64,000 nt of DNA, taken from contig JBBSGP010000004.1 of the NCBI GenBank assembly GCA_038253885.1, forward strand, positions 42,155-106,154. Direction: 5' to 3'. Positions 1 through 11,353 of the stretch are shown in pieces. The DNA comes from JALZAQ01 sp038253885 (GTDB lineage Bacteria; Gemmatimonadota; Gemmatimonadetes; Gemmatimonadales; Gemmatimonadaceae). The position numbers and the translations under genes were made by a program. The first letter of the stretch is position 1; each line of letters opens with the position of its first letter. Under the pieces are notes generated by a model. It did no database searches. It saw nothing but the letters and a program-made list of their open reading frames with translations, and was not told the DNA's origin.

Positions 1-522
1 GAGTCCCTCGCCGCCCTCGGACCGCTTCCGGAGCTACGATTGATCCTACAGGAACGCAACCGCGGAAAGGCCGATGTCGTGTACGGCTCCCGATTCGCCG
101 GCGGCGAGTCTCATCGCGTCCTGTATTTCTGGCACTATCTGGGCAACCGCGCGCTGACCTTCTTCTCGAATTGCCTCACCAATCTCAATCTCAGCGACAT
201 GGAGACCGGATACAAGGCGTTCCGTCGCGAGGTCCTCGATAGCCTCACGGTCGTCGAGGACCGTTTCGGGTTCGAGCCTGAGATCACGGCCAAGGTCGCG
301 TCGCTTCGCTGTCGCGGCTACGAGGTTGGCATCTCCTATTCCGGGCGCACCTACGAGGAGGGGAAGAAGATCGGATGGAAGGACGGAGTGAAGGCCCTCT
401 GGTGCATCACCAAGTACGCCCTGTCGACTCCGCGATACGCGCGCCGACCCGACTGGCCCCTGACCCTGCGCTCCATAGCGGGCGACGCGGGAAGAAGCGC
501 GTCGGCGCTCGTCGAGCTCTAG
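1..522 (+). CDS. Family 2 glycosyltransferase, polyprenyl-phosphate sugar transferase type (5' end outside window)
   Basis: The frame is open to the first base, so the GT-A N-terminus lies upstream. The visible part carries KADVVYGSRF, then DMETGYKAFRREV and FGFEPEITAKV, a succession typical of DPM1-like enzymes that move a sugar from a nucleotide to a polyprenyl phosphate on the cytoplasmic face of the membrane. YEEGKKIGWKDGVKALW closes the domain. No C-terminal membrane helices follow, so this is the soluble form. The sugar donor cannot be told. The TAG stop shares the palindrome CTAG with the stop of the convergent ssb gene. The first dozen codons match the family poorly compared with what follows, which may simply be divergence. 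Confidence 0.85.
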   Translation, partial: ESLAALGPLPELRLILQERNRGKADVVYGSRFAGGESHRVLYFWHYLGNRALTFFSNCLTNLNLSDMETGYKAFRREVLDSLTVVEDRFGFEPEITAKVASLRCRGYEVGISYSGRTYEEGKKIGWKDGVKALWCITKYALSTPRYARRPDWPLTLRSIAGDAGRSASALVEL

Positions 523-1040
523 AATGGCAAGTCGTCATCCTCATCTTCCAGCGTTCCCCGAAAATCCTCGAAGTCCCCTGTCGCACCACCGCCCCCGCCG
601 GTCGGCGCGGCACTCCCCGCCCGCGGACGCTCACTCGCGCCGGCGCGTCCGCGCGCCGGCGAGCTGCCCGGCTCGGCATCGTCGCCGCCGCCGCTCCGAC
701 CACTCAGCATCAGCAGCTCGCGCACATTGATCTCGGTCGTGTAGCGCGTCTGGTTCTCCTTGTCCTGCCATTGCCGATACTCGATCCTCCCCTCCACGTA
801 CGCCTTGTCGCCCTTCTTCAGGTACCGCTCGACGATGTCCGCGAGCTGTGACGACTTGCTGTTCCACACGACGCAGCGGTGCCACTCGGTCTTTTCCTGC
901 TTCTCACCCGACGTCCCAGTCCACGACCGGCTGGTGGCAAGCGAGAAAGTGGCCACCCGATTGCCGCCCGACGTCGAGCGCACTTCCGGATCGGCGCCGA
1001 GATTGCCGATCAGCGTCACCTTGTTCAAGCTTCGACTCAC
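519..1040 (-). CDS. ssb: Single-stranded DNA-binding protein
   Basis: Binds ssDNA during replication, recombination and repair. The 173 residues start MSRSLNKVTLIGNLGADPEVR, the classic first strands of the OB fold (about residues 1-110). A Gly/Ser/Pro-rich linker follows, and the protein ends in the acidic tip DDDLPF that recruits partner proteins. Length is normal for the family. An AGGAGG ribosome site sits 4 bases before the ATG, and a good sigma70-type promoter lies just upstream (1080-1107), so the gene has its own transcript separate from the rimI-tsaB-tsaE-uvrB group behind it. It ends tail to tail with the glycosyltransferase. Confidence 0.96.
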   Translation of the reverse strand: MSRSLNKVTLIGNLGADPEVRSTSGGNRVATFSLATSRSWTGTSGEKQEKTEWHRCVVWNSKSSQLADIVERYLKKGDKAYVEGRIEYRQWQDKENQTRYTTEINVRELLMLSGRSGGGDDAEPGSSPARGRAGASERPRAGSAAPTGGGGGATGDFEDFRGTLEDEDDDLPF

Positions 1041-1079
1041 GATTCCTCCTGGCTGTTGAGCGACAACCCATCGCTCGGC

Positions 1080-1107
1080 AATATACCAACTGGGAGTTTG
1101 GAGACAA
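1080..1107 (-). promoter_or_regulatory. Promoter of ssb
   Basis: Read on the minus strand: -35 TTGTCT (1102-1107), 16-base spacer, -10 TATATT (1080-1085), preceded by TTGG. Transcription would start near 1073, giving a leader of about 33 bases with the AGGAGG site. The local sequence is clearly more AT-rich than its surroundings. Confidence 0.6.
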
Positions 1108-1147
1108 TCAGCAAACCATTGCGCTGCAATCAGTTTTATTGCGCCTG

Positions 1148-1639
1148 CTAAGGTACTGTCTCATGGACGCCGACGGAAAGACTCAGGCGCAAGACCAGCG
1201 CGTCCTCTACCGGACGGCGGTAATAGCCACGGCGCCGGCCGATCAAGGTGAAACCGTGAGCGCGATACAACGCCAGCGCCGGCTCATTCGACTCCCGCAC
1301 TTCGAGAAAGATCGCGTGGGCGTCACGCTCTCGTCCCTCGGCAATCGCGGTTTCGAGAAGGAGCGATCCCACTCCCCGTTCCCGCGCCTCCCTGGCCACC
1401 GCGAGATTCGCGATCTCGCCATCTTCCAACACGAACCAGGCGACCACGTAGCCCGCCACCCTCCCGTCATCGCCCGTCACCACTCGAAAGAATACCCGGC
1501 GATCGCCGAGCAGGGCTCGAAACGATTGGAGGCTCCATGCATCGGAAAACGACTCCCGCTCGATCTCGGAGACGCGATTCAGATCCTCCTCGGCCACAGC
1601 CCGGACGCCGGCGACGGCGCCTCCCTTCGGCACGGTCAT
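1148..1639 (-). CDS. rimI: Ribosomal protein S18-alanine N-acetyltransferase (GNAT family)
   Basis: GNAT acetyltransferase that uses acetyl-CoA to modify a protein N-terminus, classically ribosomal protein S18. Visible: an ERESFSDAWS start typical of RimI, GYVVAWFVLEDGEIANLAVA (strands 4-5), the acetyl-CoA pyrophosphate loop REARERGVGSLLL, and EVRESNEPALALYRAHGF near the end. The frame extends further upstream without resembling the family. The ATG at 1639 has AGGAG seven bases ahead, whereas the ATG two codons earlier would be too close to it. 163 residues is normal. It follows tsaB by 19 bases, the usual rimI-tsaB pairing of t6A gene clusters. Confidence 0.9.
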   Translation of the reverse strand: MTVPKGGAVAGVRAVAEEDLNRVSEIERESFSDAWSLQSFRALLGDRRVFFRVVTGDDGRVAGYVVAWFVLEDGEIANLAVAREARERGVGSLLLETAIAEGRERDAHAIFLEVRESNEPALALYRAHGFTLIGRRRGYYRRPVEDALVLRLSLSVGVHETVP

Positions 1640-1658
1640 GTGCATGCTCCTGACATTG

Positions 1659-2345
1659 TCATGCCGAGGAGAGGGGCCGGCCGTGATCGGCCTCCCACCT
1701 CGCTTGCGCTTCCGCCTGGCGCCCGTAATCCGGCTCCCAGGATGACACATCCACCACCGCCGGGCCAGCCTCGGAGGCGGCGAAAGTCAGTGGAGCCGAC
1801 CTCACGCCGGCAAAGCCGCGGGCGTGGGGCCGGCCAGCGATCGCCTGTCCACTTCCAATCGCCAGGGCTCCGCTCGCCTCAAGGCGCTTCGACAGCTCGG
1901 CAGACGTGAGGATCTCGATGGGCCCGCGCTCCCTCACTTCTCCGAGGGAGAGGAGCTCGACCGGCGCGACAAAGAACTGCCCTCTCATGGCGTCCAGCAC
2001 GCTCAGATAGAGTCCCGGGCGCAGCCCCGGCGTGCCGGCGACAGTGAGGGTCAGCGATGATCGAGTCGCCAGAGGAATCCCTCGAGCGAAGGCGATCCCC
2101 TTCGCGATCGCCGCAGCGATCCGGAGGCTCGTGAAGCTCCCGGGCCCTCCGCCGCAGCAGACCATGCCGAGAGCGTTCATGGTCGCCCCCGTGGCGTCGA
2201 GCAGATCGTCGACAGCGGGGAGGAGCCGCTCCTCTCGCTCCCCCCGCATCGCGACCTCGCGCTCGGCCAGGACCTGGCCGTCCTCGATCAGGACGGCGCT
2301 CCCCTGATACGTGGACGCGTCGAGAGCGAGCACGAGGTCCCTCAT
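1659..2345 (-). CDS. tsaB: tRNA threonylcarbamoyladenosine biosynthesis protein TsaB
   Basis: Inactive ASKHA-fold partner of TsaD in the t6A37 tRNA modification complex. It begins MRDLVLALDASTYQGSAVL, the first ATPase-fold strands, and contains CCGGGPGSFTSLRIAAAIAKG, the conserved GPGSFTGLRIG-like stretch of the family. 228 residues fits. The open frame runs about 90 codons upstream through tsaE, but the ATG at 2345 overlaps the tsaE stop (ATGA) and gives the family N-terminus. Order uvrB, tsaE, tsaB, rimI on one strand suggests a single transcript. tsaD itself is not in the window. Confidence 0.92.
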   Translation of the reverse strand: MRDLVLALDASTYQGSAVLIEDGQVLAEREVAMRGEREERLLPAVDDLLDATGATMNALGMVCCGGGPGSFTSLRIAAAIAKGIAFARGIPLATRSSLTLTVAGTPGLRPGLYLSVLDAMRGQFFVAPVELLSLGEVRERGPIEILTSAELSKRLEASGALAIGSGQAIAGRPHARGFAGVRSAPLTFAASEAGPAVVDVSSWEPDYGRQAEAQARWEADHGRPLSSA

Positions 2346-2800
2346 CCGGCGAGAAGCACCCGTTGCTCGGGCGATCCGGCCACGCCTTCCAGCTCGATGG
2401 TGACGGCATCGGACGGCAGACTCTTCCCCGCTCGCTCTGGCCACTCGATCAGGATCAGCGCCCGAGAATTCACGATCTCGTCCCACCCCAGGTTGGCGAG
2501 CTCCACAGGAGAGCCGAGGCGGTAGAGATCGAGGTGATAGATGGGAAAGCCTCGTCCCCGGTACTCGTGCACCAGCGCGAAGGTGGGGCTCGTGACCGTC
2601 GCCAGAACTCCGCATCCGCGACAGATGGCCTTGACGAGCGTTGTCTTGCCGGCGCCCAGCTCGCCGGAGATGGCAACGACCAGCGGAGGCGAGACTTCGC
2701 GTCCGAACTGCTCGCCCCAGCGCTCGAGCTCGGCTTCGGTCACCGTGAGATGACCGCGCCGCGCCAGCGAGGGAACGATGTGGTGATGCGGCTCGAGCAC
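2342..2800 (-). CDS. tsaE: tRNA threonylcarbamoyladenosine biosynthesis ATPase TsaE
   Basis: P-loop ATPase that resets the TsaBD complex in t6A synthesis. Walker A is SGELGAGKTTLVKAI, then SPTFALVHEYRG, YHLDLYRLGSPVEL and the ILIEWPERAG segment, all family hallmarks. The start is uncertain. The frame is open into uvrB; a GTG at 2800 (starting VLEPHHH) gives 152 residues, close to the family's usual length, and a GTG at 2743 would give about 133. Neither has a strong ribosome site. The stop overlaps the tsaB start. It lies 7 bases behind uvrB. Confidence 0.9.
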   Translation of the reverse strand: MLEPHHHIVPSLARRGHLTVTEAELERWGEQFGREVSPPLVVAISGELGAGKTTLVKAICRGCGVLATVTSPTFALVHEYRGRGFPIYHLDLYRLGSPVELANLGWDEIVNSRALILIEWPERAGKSLPSDAVTIELEGVAGSPEQRVLLAG

Positions 2801-2807
2801 GAGATGC

Positions 2808-4874
2808 CTACCGTCCCGCCCTGATCCCGGCGAGACCGGGCTCCCCCCGCCCGGCGGAGCCACGCGATGCGGAGCTCGCGGCAGCGCGCAGCTCGAAGAG
2901 CTGGTCACGGAGGCGGGCCGCCACCTCGAAATCGAGATCCGCTGCCGCCTGCTTCATCTGCGTCTCGAGCAGGTCGATGAGCGCCGCCCTGTCCATCTCG
3001 CTCGCGTAAGTGGCGACCTGTTCCGCCACCTTTCGACCCTTGTCCTCCCGCTCCATTCGCGCGTCTGCCACGCGGGTGCTGAAGCGGACCTGGTCGGTGC
3101 TCTTTACGACCGATCGGGGGGTGATGCCGTGCTGGAGATTGTGGGCCACCTGAATCTCGCGGCGACGGCCTGTCTCTCCCATGGCGCGGTCCATTGAGCC
3201 CGTGATGCGATCGGCATAGAAGATCGCGCGACCGGTGACATGGCGCGCGGCGCGGCCCACCGTCTGGATCAACGACCGCTCGCTGCGCAGGAAGCCTTCC
3301 TGGTCCGCATCGAGCACCGCGACCAGCGACACCTCAGGAAGGTCCAGGCCCTCGCGCAGCAGGTTGATCCCGACCAGAACGTCGAAGTCCCCGAGACGCA
3401 GTCCTCGAATGATCTCCATGCGCTCGATGGCATCGATGTCCGAGTGCATGTAGCGGACACGAACACCCATCTGCTGCAGATAGTCGGTGAGATCCTCGGC
3501 CATTCTCTTGGTGAGCGTCGTCACCAGCACGCGCTCGCCCCGGCGCTCCCTGAGTCTGATCTCGCTCAGCAGATCATCCACCTGGCCGCGAACGGGACGG
3601 ACCTCGATCTCCGGATCGACGAGACCGGTGGGGCGGATGATCTGCTCGACGACGACGCCCTCGCTGAGCTGGAGCTCCAGATCTCCAGGAGTCGCGGACA
3701 CGAACAGCGCGCGCGGGGTGAGCGAGAGGAACTCGTCGAACATCAGCGGCCTGTTGTCCAGCGCGCTGGGCAGCCGGAACCCGTAGTCAACCAGCGTCAG
3801 CTTGCGCGCGCGATCGCCGTTGAACATGCCTCCGATCTGCGGCAGGCTGACGTGGGACTCGTCCACGACGACGAGATAATCCTCCGGGAAGTAGTCGAAG
3901 AGGCAGGCGGGCCGTTCTCCGGCCTGTCGTCCCGACAGATGCCGCGAATAGTTCTCGATCCCCGCGCAGGTGCCGATCTCGAGCATCATCTCGACGTCGA
4001 AGTTCGTTCGAGACTCGAGACGCTGCGCCTCGAGCAGCTTGCCGGCGCTGCGCAGCTCGGCCAGCCGCTCCACGAGCTCGCCGCGAATCAGGGCGACGGC
4101 GCGCTCGAGCGTGGGACGTGTTGTCACGAAGTGCTTTGCCGGATACACGGCTGCCCGCTTGAGATTCGCGATCGTCTCACCAGTGAGGACGTGGATCTTG
4201 GAGATCTTCTCCACCTCGTCGCCCCACATCTCGATGCGCACTCCCTGCTCCTCGTACGCGGGGAAGATCTCCACCGTGTCTCCCCTCACCCGGAAGTTGC
4301 CGCGCTCGAAGCTCGCGTCGTTGCGGGAGTACTGGATGCTCACGAGCTTGCGCAGGATATCGTCGCGGGCGATCCGCTCTCCGACCGTCACCTCCACCAT
4401 CCGCTCGCGGTAGGTCACCGGATCGCCGAGGCCGTAGATCGCCGAGACGGTCGCGACGATGATCACGTCGTCCCGCTCCATGAGACTGGAGGTGGCGCGC
4501 AGCCTGAGGCGGTCGATGTCCTCGTTGATCGACGCATCTTTCTCGATGTACGTGTCGGTGGTCGGCACGTACGCCTCGGGCTGGTAGTAGTCGTAGTACG
4601 AGATGAAGTACTCGACGGCATTGTGGGGGAAGAATCCCTTGAGCTCTCCGTACAGCTGTGCCGCGAGGGTCTTATTGTGGGAGAGGACGAGCGTGGGGCG
4701 ACCGTAGGAGCGGATGACATTGGCCACGGTCATCGTCTTTCCCGAACCGGTCACTCCGAGGAGCGTCTGGAATCGATCTCCCCGGTCCAGACCGGCCGAG
4801 AGCTCTCCGATGGCGCGGGGCTGATCGCCGGCGGGCTCGAAGGGTGCCTGGAGGTCGAACGACGCGCGAGACAT
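2808..4874 (-). CDS. uvrB: Excinuclease ABC subunit B
   Basis: Damage-verifying helicase-like subunit of nucleotide excision repair. Walker A GVTGSGKTMTVAN near residue 40, the beta-hairpin region YYDYYQPEAYVPTTDTYIEK near residue 95, helicase motifs DESHVSLPQIGGMFNGDRAR and VGRAARHVTGRAIFYAD, and a C-terminal UVR motif (LETQMKQAAADLDFEVAARL) for UvrA/UvrC contact. 688 residues is normal. The ATG has no Shine-Dalgarno sequence but a TATATT five bases ahead, so the message may be leaderless. First gene of the uvrB-tsaE-tsaB-rimI series. Confidence 0.97.
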   Translation of the reverse strand: MSRASFDLQAPFEPAGDQPRAIGELSAGLDRGDRFQTLLGVTGSGKTMTVANVIRSYGRPTLVLSHNKTLAAQLYGELKGFFPHNAVEYFISYYDYYQPEAYVPTTDTYIEKDASINEDIDRLRLRATSSLMERDDVIIVATVSAIYGLGDPVTYRERMVEVTVGERIARDDILRKLVSIQYSRNDASFERGNFRVRGDTVEIFPAYEEQGVRIEMWGDEVEKISKIHVLTGETIANLKRAAVYPAKHFVTTRPTLERAVALIRGELVERLAELRSAGKLLEAQRLESRTNFDVEMMLEIGTCAGIENYSRHLSGRQAGERPACLFDYFPEDYLVVVDESHVSLPQIGGMFNGDRARKLTLVDYGFRLPSALDNRPLMFDEFLSLTPRALFVSATPGDLELQLSEGVVVEQIIRPTGLVDPEIEVRPVRGQVDDLLSEIRLRERRGERVLVTTLTKRMAEDLTDYLQQMGVRVRYMHSDIDAIERMEIIRGLRLGDFDVLVGINLLREGLDLPEVSLVAVLDADQEGFLRSERSLIQTVGRAARHVTGRAIFYADRITGSMDRAMGETGRRREIQVAHNLQHGITPRSVVKSTDQVRFSTRVADARMEREDKGRKVAEQVATYASEMDRAALIDLLETQMKQAAADLDFEVAARLRDQLFELRAAASSASRGSAGRGEPGLAGIRAGR

Positions 4875-4879
4875 GCTGG

Positions 4880-4885
4880 AATATA
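4880..4885 (-). promoter_or_regulatory. Putative -10 element giving a leaderless uvrB transcript
   Basis: TATATT on the minus strand ends 5 bases before the uvrB ATG, so a transcript from it would begin at or next to the start codon. No Shine-Dalgarno sequence is present and the -35 region is poor. Compare the same arrangement before radC. Confidence 0.35.
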
Positions 4886-4956
4886 ACGCGCCGGGACGGG
4901 ATTTGTTCGGGCAGCCCCGTATCAGACAGACCGACGGGAAGTGGACGCCGTCTGGC

Positions 4957-7137
4957 TCAGCCGCGCTCCCCCAATCGTTCCCGGCGCGTCACGTCCGACA
5001 CGCCTTTGACCTTGCGCACCGAGCGAATGATCTTCTGGAGGTGGGAGAGGTTCTCAACCTCCACCAGCAGGGAGCCGGAAACGCCGCCGCCGTCGCCGGT
5101 CGCGAGCTCCATGCTCTTGATGTTCGTCCCGCTCCCCGTCACCGCCGCTGCCACGTCCGCGTAGAGGCCGCGACGGTCCGAGGCCTCGAGGGCCAGCCGG
5201 ACCAGAAAGCGCTCTCCCTGGACCTCCTGCCAGTCGATGTCGAGTCGTCGCTCGGGCTCGTTCGCCAGGAGTAGCAGGTTGGGGCAGTCCGATCGGTGGA
5301 TGCTCACGCCCCGGCCCCGCGTCACGTACCCGGCGACCGGATCCCCTGGCACGGGCTGACAACATTGCGAGTAGCGCACCATCAGCCCATCCACGCCCTG
5401 GATCCGCACTCCTTTGGCCGAGCCTCGCATGCGCTGCACGAGACGCTCGAACGCGCTGGACTTGACCGGTTGCTCGGGAGACGGCTCGGCTTCCGGATAG
5501 AGGATCGCCAGCACCTGGGCGATGTTGACGTCCCCCTGCCCTATCGAGGCGATGAGGTGCCTGGGGTCGGAGAGGTTGAGCGCCTCGGTCGCCACCTGGA
5601 GCTGCTCGTCGTCCACCTTGGGCCTCCCGCGCCGGCGCATCTCGCGATCCAGGATCTCGCGTCCCAGCTTGGCCGAGGTCTGCTGCTCCTCGACCTTGAT
5701 CCATTGGCGAATCTTGTGACGGGCCCGGCCGGTGCGGACATGCGACAGCCAATCCCGGCTGGGGCGCGCGGTGGCCGATGTCAGGATCTCGACGGTGTCC
5801 GAGTTCTTGAGCTGCCGAGAGAGCGGCGCGATCCGCCCGTTGACCTTGGCGCCCTGGCAGTGCGACCCGATCTCGGTGTGCACGGCGAAGGCAAAGTCTA
5901 TCGGCGTGGCACCCTTCGGGAGCTGGATGACATCACCGGCCGGAGTGAAAACGAAGATCTCGTCCTGGTACAGGTCGAGCTTGAGGAATTCCAGAAACTC
6001 CTCTGGCGTCCTCGCGTCCATCTGGAGCTCGAGTACCTGGCGAAACCAGGCGAGTGCGCGGTCGAGCTCGTCGGCACTCTTCGCGTCTTCCTTGTACAGC
6101 CAGTGAGCGGCGATCCCGTACTCGGCCGTGCGATGCATCTCGCGCGTGCGGATCTGGATCTCGAACAACTGCTTGGACGGCCCGAAGACGGTCGTGTGAA
6201 GGGACTGGTAGCCGTTGGATTTCGGCTGGGCGATGTAGTCCTTGATGCGCTCCTGGATCGGGGTCCAGCCGTCGTGGATGATCCCCATGGCGTGGTAGCA
6301 GTCGGCGACGTTGTTCACGAGCACGCGGATCGCCATGAGATCATAGATCTCCTCGTAGGGCTTCTCGCGCTGCTTCATCTTCTTGTAGATGGACCAGAGG
6401 TGCTTGGGCCGGCCCGTGACCTCGACATCGCGGATGCCGGCCCGCTCGAGCTCGCTCTGGAGCGGATCGGACAGGCGCGCGATCAGGGTCTCGCGCTCGA
6501 CACGTCTCTGCGCCACCAGCTTCGCCAGCTTTCGGTACTCCGGCGACTCGAGGTGCTTGAACGAGAGATCCTCGAGCTCCCATCGCATCTGCGCCATGCC
6601 GAAGCGATGCGCCATGGGAGCGTAGAGCTCCATCGTCTCCTGCGCGATCCGGTGTCTCTTCTCCTCGGGCAGGTAGTCGAGCGTCCGCATGTTGTGGAGA
6701 CGGTCCGCCAGCTTGATGAGGATGACGCGAACATCCTTGGCGACCGAGAGCAGCAGCTTCCGGTAGTTCTCGACCTGGCGTTCCTGGGTCGAGCGGAAGG
6801 TGATGTTTCCGATCTTGGTGACACCATCGACGATGTGCGCGATCTCCTTGCCGAACTCCGCCTCCACGTCCTGGACGGTGATCGCGGTGTCCTCGACGAC
6901 ATCGTGGATCAATCCGCTCGCCACCGTCACGCTGTCGAGGTGCAGCTCGGCGAGAATCTTGGCGACCTCCACGCAGTGGAGGACGTAATTCTCTCCCGAC
7001 GATCGCTTCTGGCCGCGATGGGCCTTCTCGCTGAAGCGGTACGCGCGCGCGAGAAGGTCGCCGTCGAGGCGCTCGACGAGCGGCCCCTCCGCGAGATTCC
7101 ATCCCGGTATCACATCCCGAAGCGCCGTCGCCGTCAC
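4957..7137 (-). CDS. rel: Bifunctional (p)ppGpp synthetase/hydrolase (Rel/SpoT type)
   Basis: Makes and degrades the stringent-response alarmone. The HD hydrolase region is intact (GLIHDVVEDT near residues 75-84). The synthetase domain contains RIKDYIAQPKSNGYQSLHT; the RxKD form of this loop is the one found in bifunctional Rel enzymes, not in RelA. EIQIRTREMHRTAEYGIAAH follows. A TGS domain (IFVFTPAGDVIQLPKGATPI) and a C-terminal ACT domain complete 726 residues, the normal architecture. The start is GTG and overlaps the radC stop as GTGA, so the two are translationally coupled. It is the only Rel homolog in the window. Confidence 0.95.
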   Translation of the reverse strand: MTATALRDVIPGWNLAEGPLVERLDGDLLARAYRFSEKAHRGQKRSSGENYVLHCVEVAKILAELHLDSVTVASGLIHDVVEDTAITVQDVEAEFGKEIAHIVDGVTKIGNITFRSTQERQVENYRKLLLSVAKDVRVILIKLADRLHNMRTLDYLPEEKRHRIAQETMELYAPMAHRFGMAQMRWELEDLSFKHLESPEYRKLAKLVAQRRVERETLIARLSDPLQSELERAGIRDVEVTGRPKHLWSIYKKMKQREKPYEEIYDLMAIRVLVNNVADCYHAMGIIHDGWTPIQERIKDYIAQPKSNGYQSLHTTVFGPSKQLFEIQIRTREMHRTAEYGIAAHWLYKEDAKSADELDRALAWFRQVLELQMDARTPEEFLEFLKLDLYQDEIFVFTPAGDVIQLPKGATPIDFAFAVHTEIGSHCQGAKVNGRIAPLSRQLKNSDTVEILTSATARPSRDWLSHVRTGRARHKIRQWIKVEEQQTSAKLGREILDREMRRRGRPKVDDEQLQVATEALNLSDPRHLIASIGQGDVNIAQVLAILYPEAEPSPEQPVKSSAFERLVQRMRGSAKGVRIQGVDGLMVRYSQCCQPVPGDPVAGYVTRGRGVSIHRSDCPNLLLLANEPERRLDIDWQEVQGERFLVRLALEASDRRGLYADVAAAVTGSGTNIKSMELATGDGGGVSGSLLVEVENLSHLQKIIRSVRKVKGVSDVTRRERLGERG

Positions 7138-7796
7138 AGCAGTCCCGCCTCCGCAAAGCTCGAGTAGCGTCCCCGGCCCACGATCACGTGGTCGTGCACC
7201 GGGATATCCAGCAGTCGCCCCGCCGCCGCCATCTGCTCCGTCACCGCCCGGTCATCCGCCGACGGCGTGGGGTCGCCGCTCGGATGGTTGTGCACGAGGA
7301 TGATCGCCGCCGCGCGCTCGGCGATCGCTTCGCGAAACACTTCGCGAGGATGGACAAGCGAAGAATTCAGAATGCCTCGCGTCACGGTGATATCCCGTTC
7401 CAATCGATGCTGCGAATCGAGCACCGCGACGTGAAACTCCTCCACCGGCAGATCTTCCAGTCGCGACGCGTAGACGGCATGAACATCACGCGGCGAGCGC
7501 ATCGGGGCGCCCTCGTCGCGTACTTCACCCGCCATGCGGCGCCCCAACTCGAGGGCGGCGTGGATCGCCACCGCACGAGCCGTTCCGATTCCACCCAGGA
7601 CGGTCAGCGCGGCCACCGGACGCGAGGCCACTCGGCGGAGGGACCCCGACGCACTGGAGAGGACCAGCTGCCCGAGACCGAGCGCCGAGCGCCCTGCACC
7701 CCCGGAGCCGAGCACGATCGCCAGCAACTCGGCGGTGCTGAGCGACTGGGCGCCGAGATCGCGGAGCCGTTCGCGCGGACGGTCCGAGCGGGGCAT
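7134..7796 (-). CDS. radC: RadC-family JAB domain protein
   Basis: RadC-like protein of unclear biochemical role, historically linked to DNA repair. An N-terminal helix-hairpin-helix-like region (LSTAELLAIVLGSGG, LTVLGGIGTARAVAI) precedes a JAB/MPN metalloprotein domain with the zinc motif HNHPSGDPTPSADD (HxHx7D) and an upstream Glu region (REVFREAI). The frame extends 60 codons upstream without family similarity; the ATG at 7796 (MPRSDRPRERLRDLG) gives 220 residues and the usual start. A TATACT lies only 4 bases before this ATG, suggesting a leaderless message. The stop overlaps the rel start. Confidence 0.93.
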   Translation of the reverse strand: MPRSDRPRERLRDLGAQSLSTAELLAIVLGSGGAGRSALGLGQLVLSSASGSLRRVASRPVAALTVLGGIGTARAVAIHAALELGRRMAGEVRDEGAPMRSPRDVHAVYASRLEDLPVEEFHVAVLDSQHRLERDITVTRGILNSSLVHPREVFREAIAERAAAIILVHNHPSGDPTPSADDRAVTEQMAAAGRLLDIPVHDHVIVGRGRYSSFAEAGLL

Positions 7797-7800
7797 CTCC

Positions 7801-7806
7801 AGTATA
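7801..7806 (-). promoter_or_regulatory. Putative -10 element giving a leaderless radC transcript
   Basis: TATACT on the minus strand, 4 bases from the ATG. GGAG is present but abuts the start codon, too close to act as a ribosome site. The -35 region is weak. This would be the promoter of a radC-rel operon. Confidence 0.4.
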
Positions 7807-7955
7807 GTTAACGCTCTGCTGTTCCCGGTGCCAGCCGGCACATGTCCTCCCGGTTCGGGCGCGGGAGCGAACATGAGGCCGGAGACGGGCGACGAGCGCA
7901 TCGCTTCGACTCGATCAGAAACATCAGAACGTCGGACGCCGCCGCCGGATCGGGG

Positions 7956-7971
7956 CACCGCCGCGGCGGTG
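7956..7971 (-). terminator. GC-rich palindrome downstream of secA
   Basis: A 16-base perfect palindrome, CACCGCCGCGGCGGTG, begins about 30 bases past the secA stop in the 207-base spacer before radC. It has no T-tract, so Rho-independent termination is doubtful; it may mark the 3' end of the secA message. The same spacer holds two copies of TCAGAACGT (7924-7932 and 7981-7989), meaning unknown. Confidence 0.35.
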
Positions 7972-8003
7972 TGCAACGAGTCAGAACGTTGTCTCGGGCG
8001 TGT

Positions 8004-11345
<3,342 letters not shown>

Positions 11346-11353
11346 GTGTTCCT

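Noticed and set aside
1..522. Glycosyltransferase starting at the TTG at position 40
   Set aside because: The frame is open to base 1 and the visible protein begins in the middle of the GT-A domain, so the gene is truncated by the window edge rather than starting there.
1640..1750. Extended N-terminus for rimI from 1750
   Set aside because: The extra residues lie inside the tsaB coding end and are basic and unlike the family; the ATG at 1639 has a proper ribosome site.
3240..4886. Long plus-strand open frame (548 codons) opposite uvrB
   Set aside because: It is a mirror of the conserved uvrB frame created by high GC at third positions; its translation is low-complexity and resembles no family. 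The same applies to 5296-7167 opposite rel, 9243-11045 opposite secA, 23759-26272 opposite wzc and 32011-33504 opposite carB.
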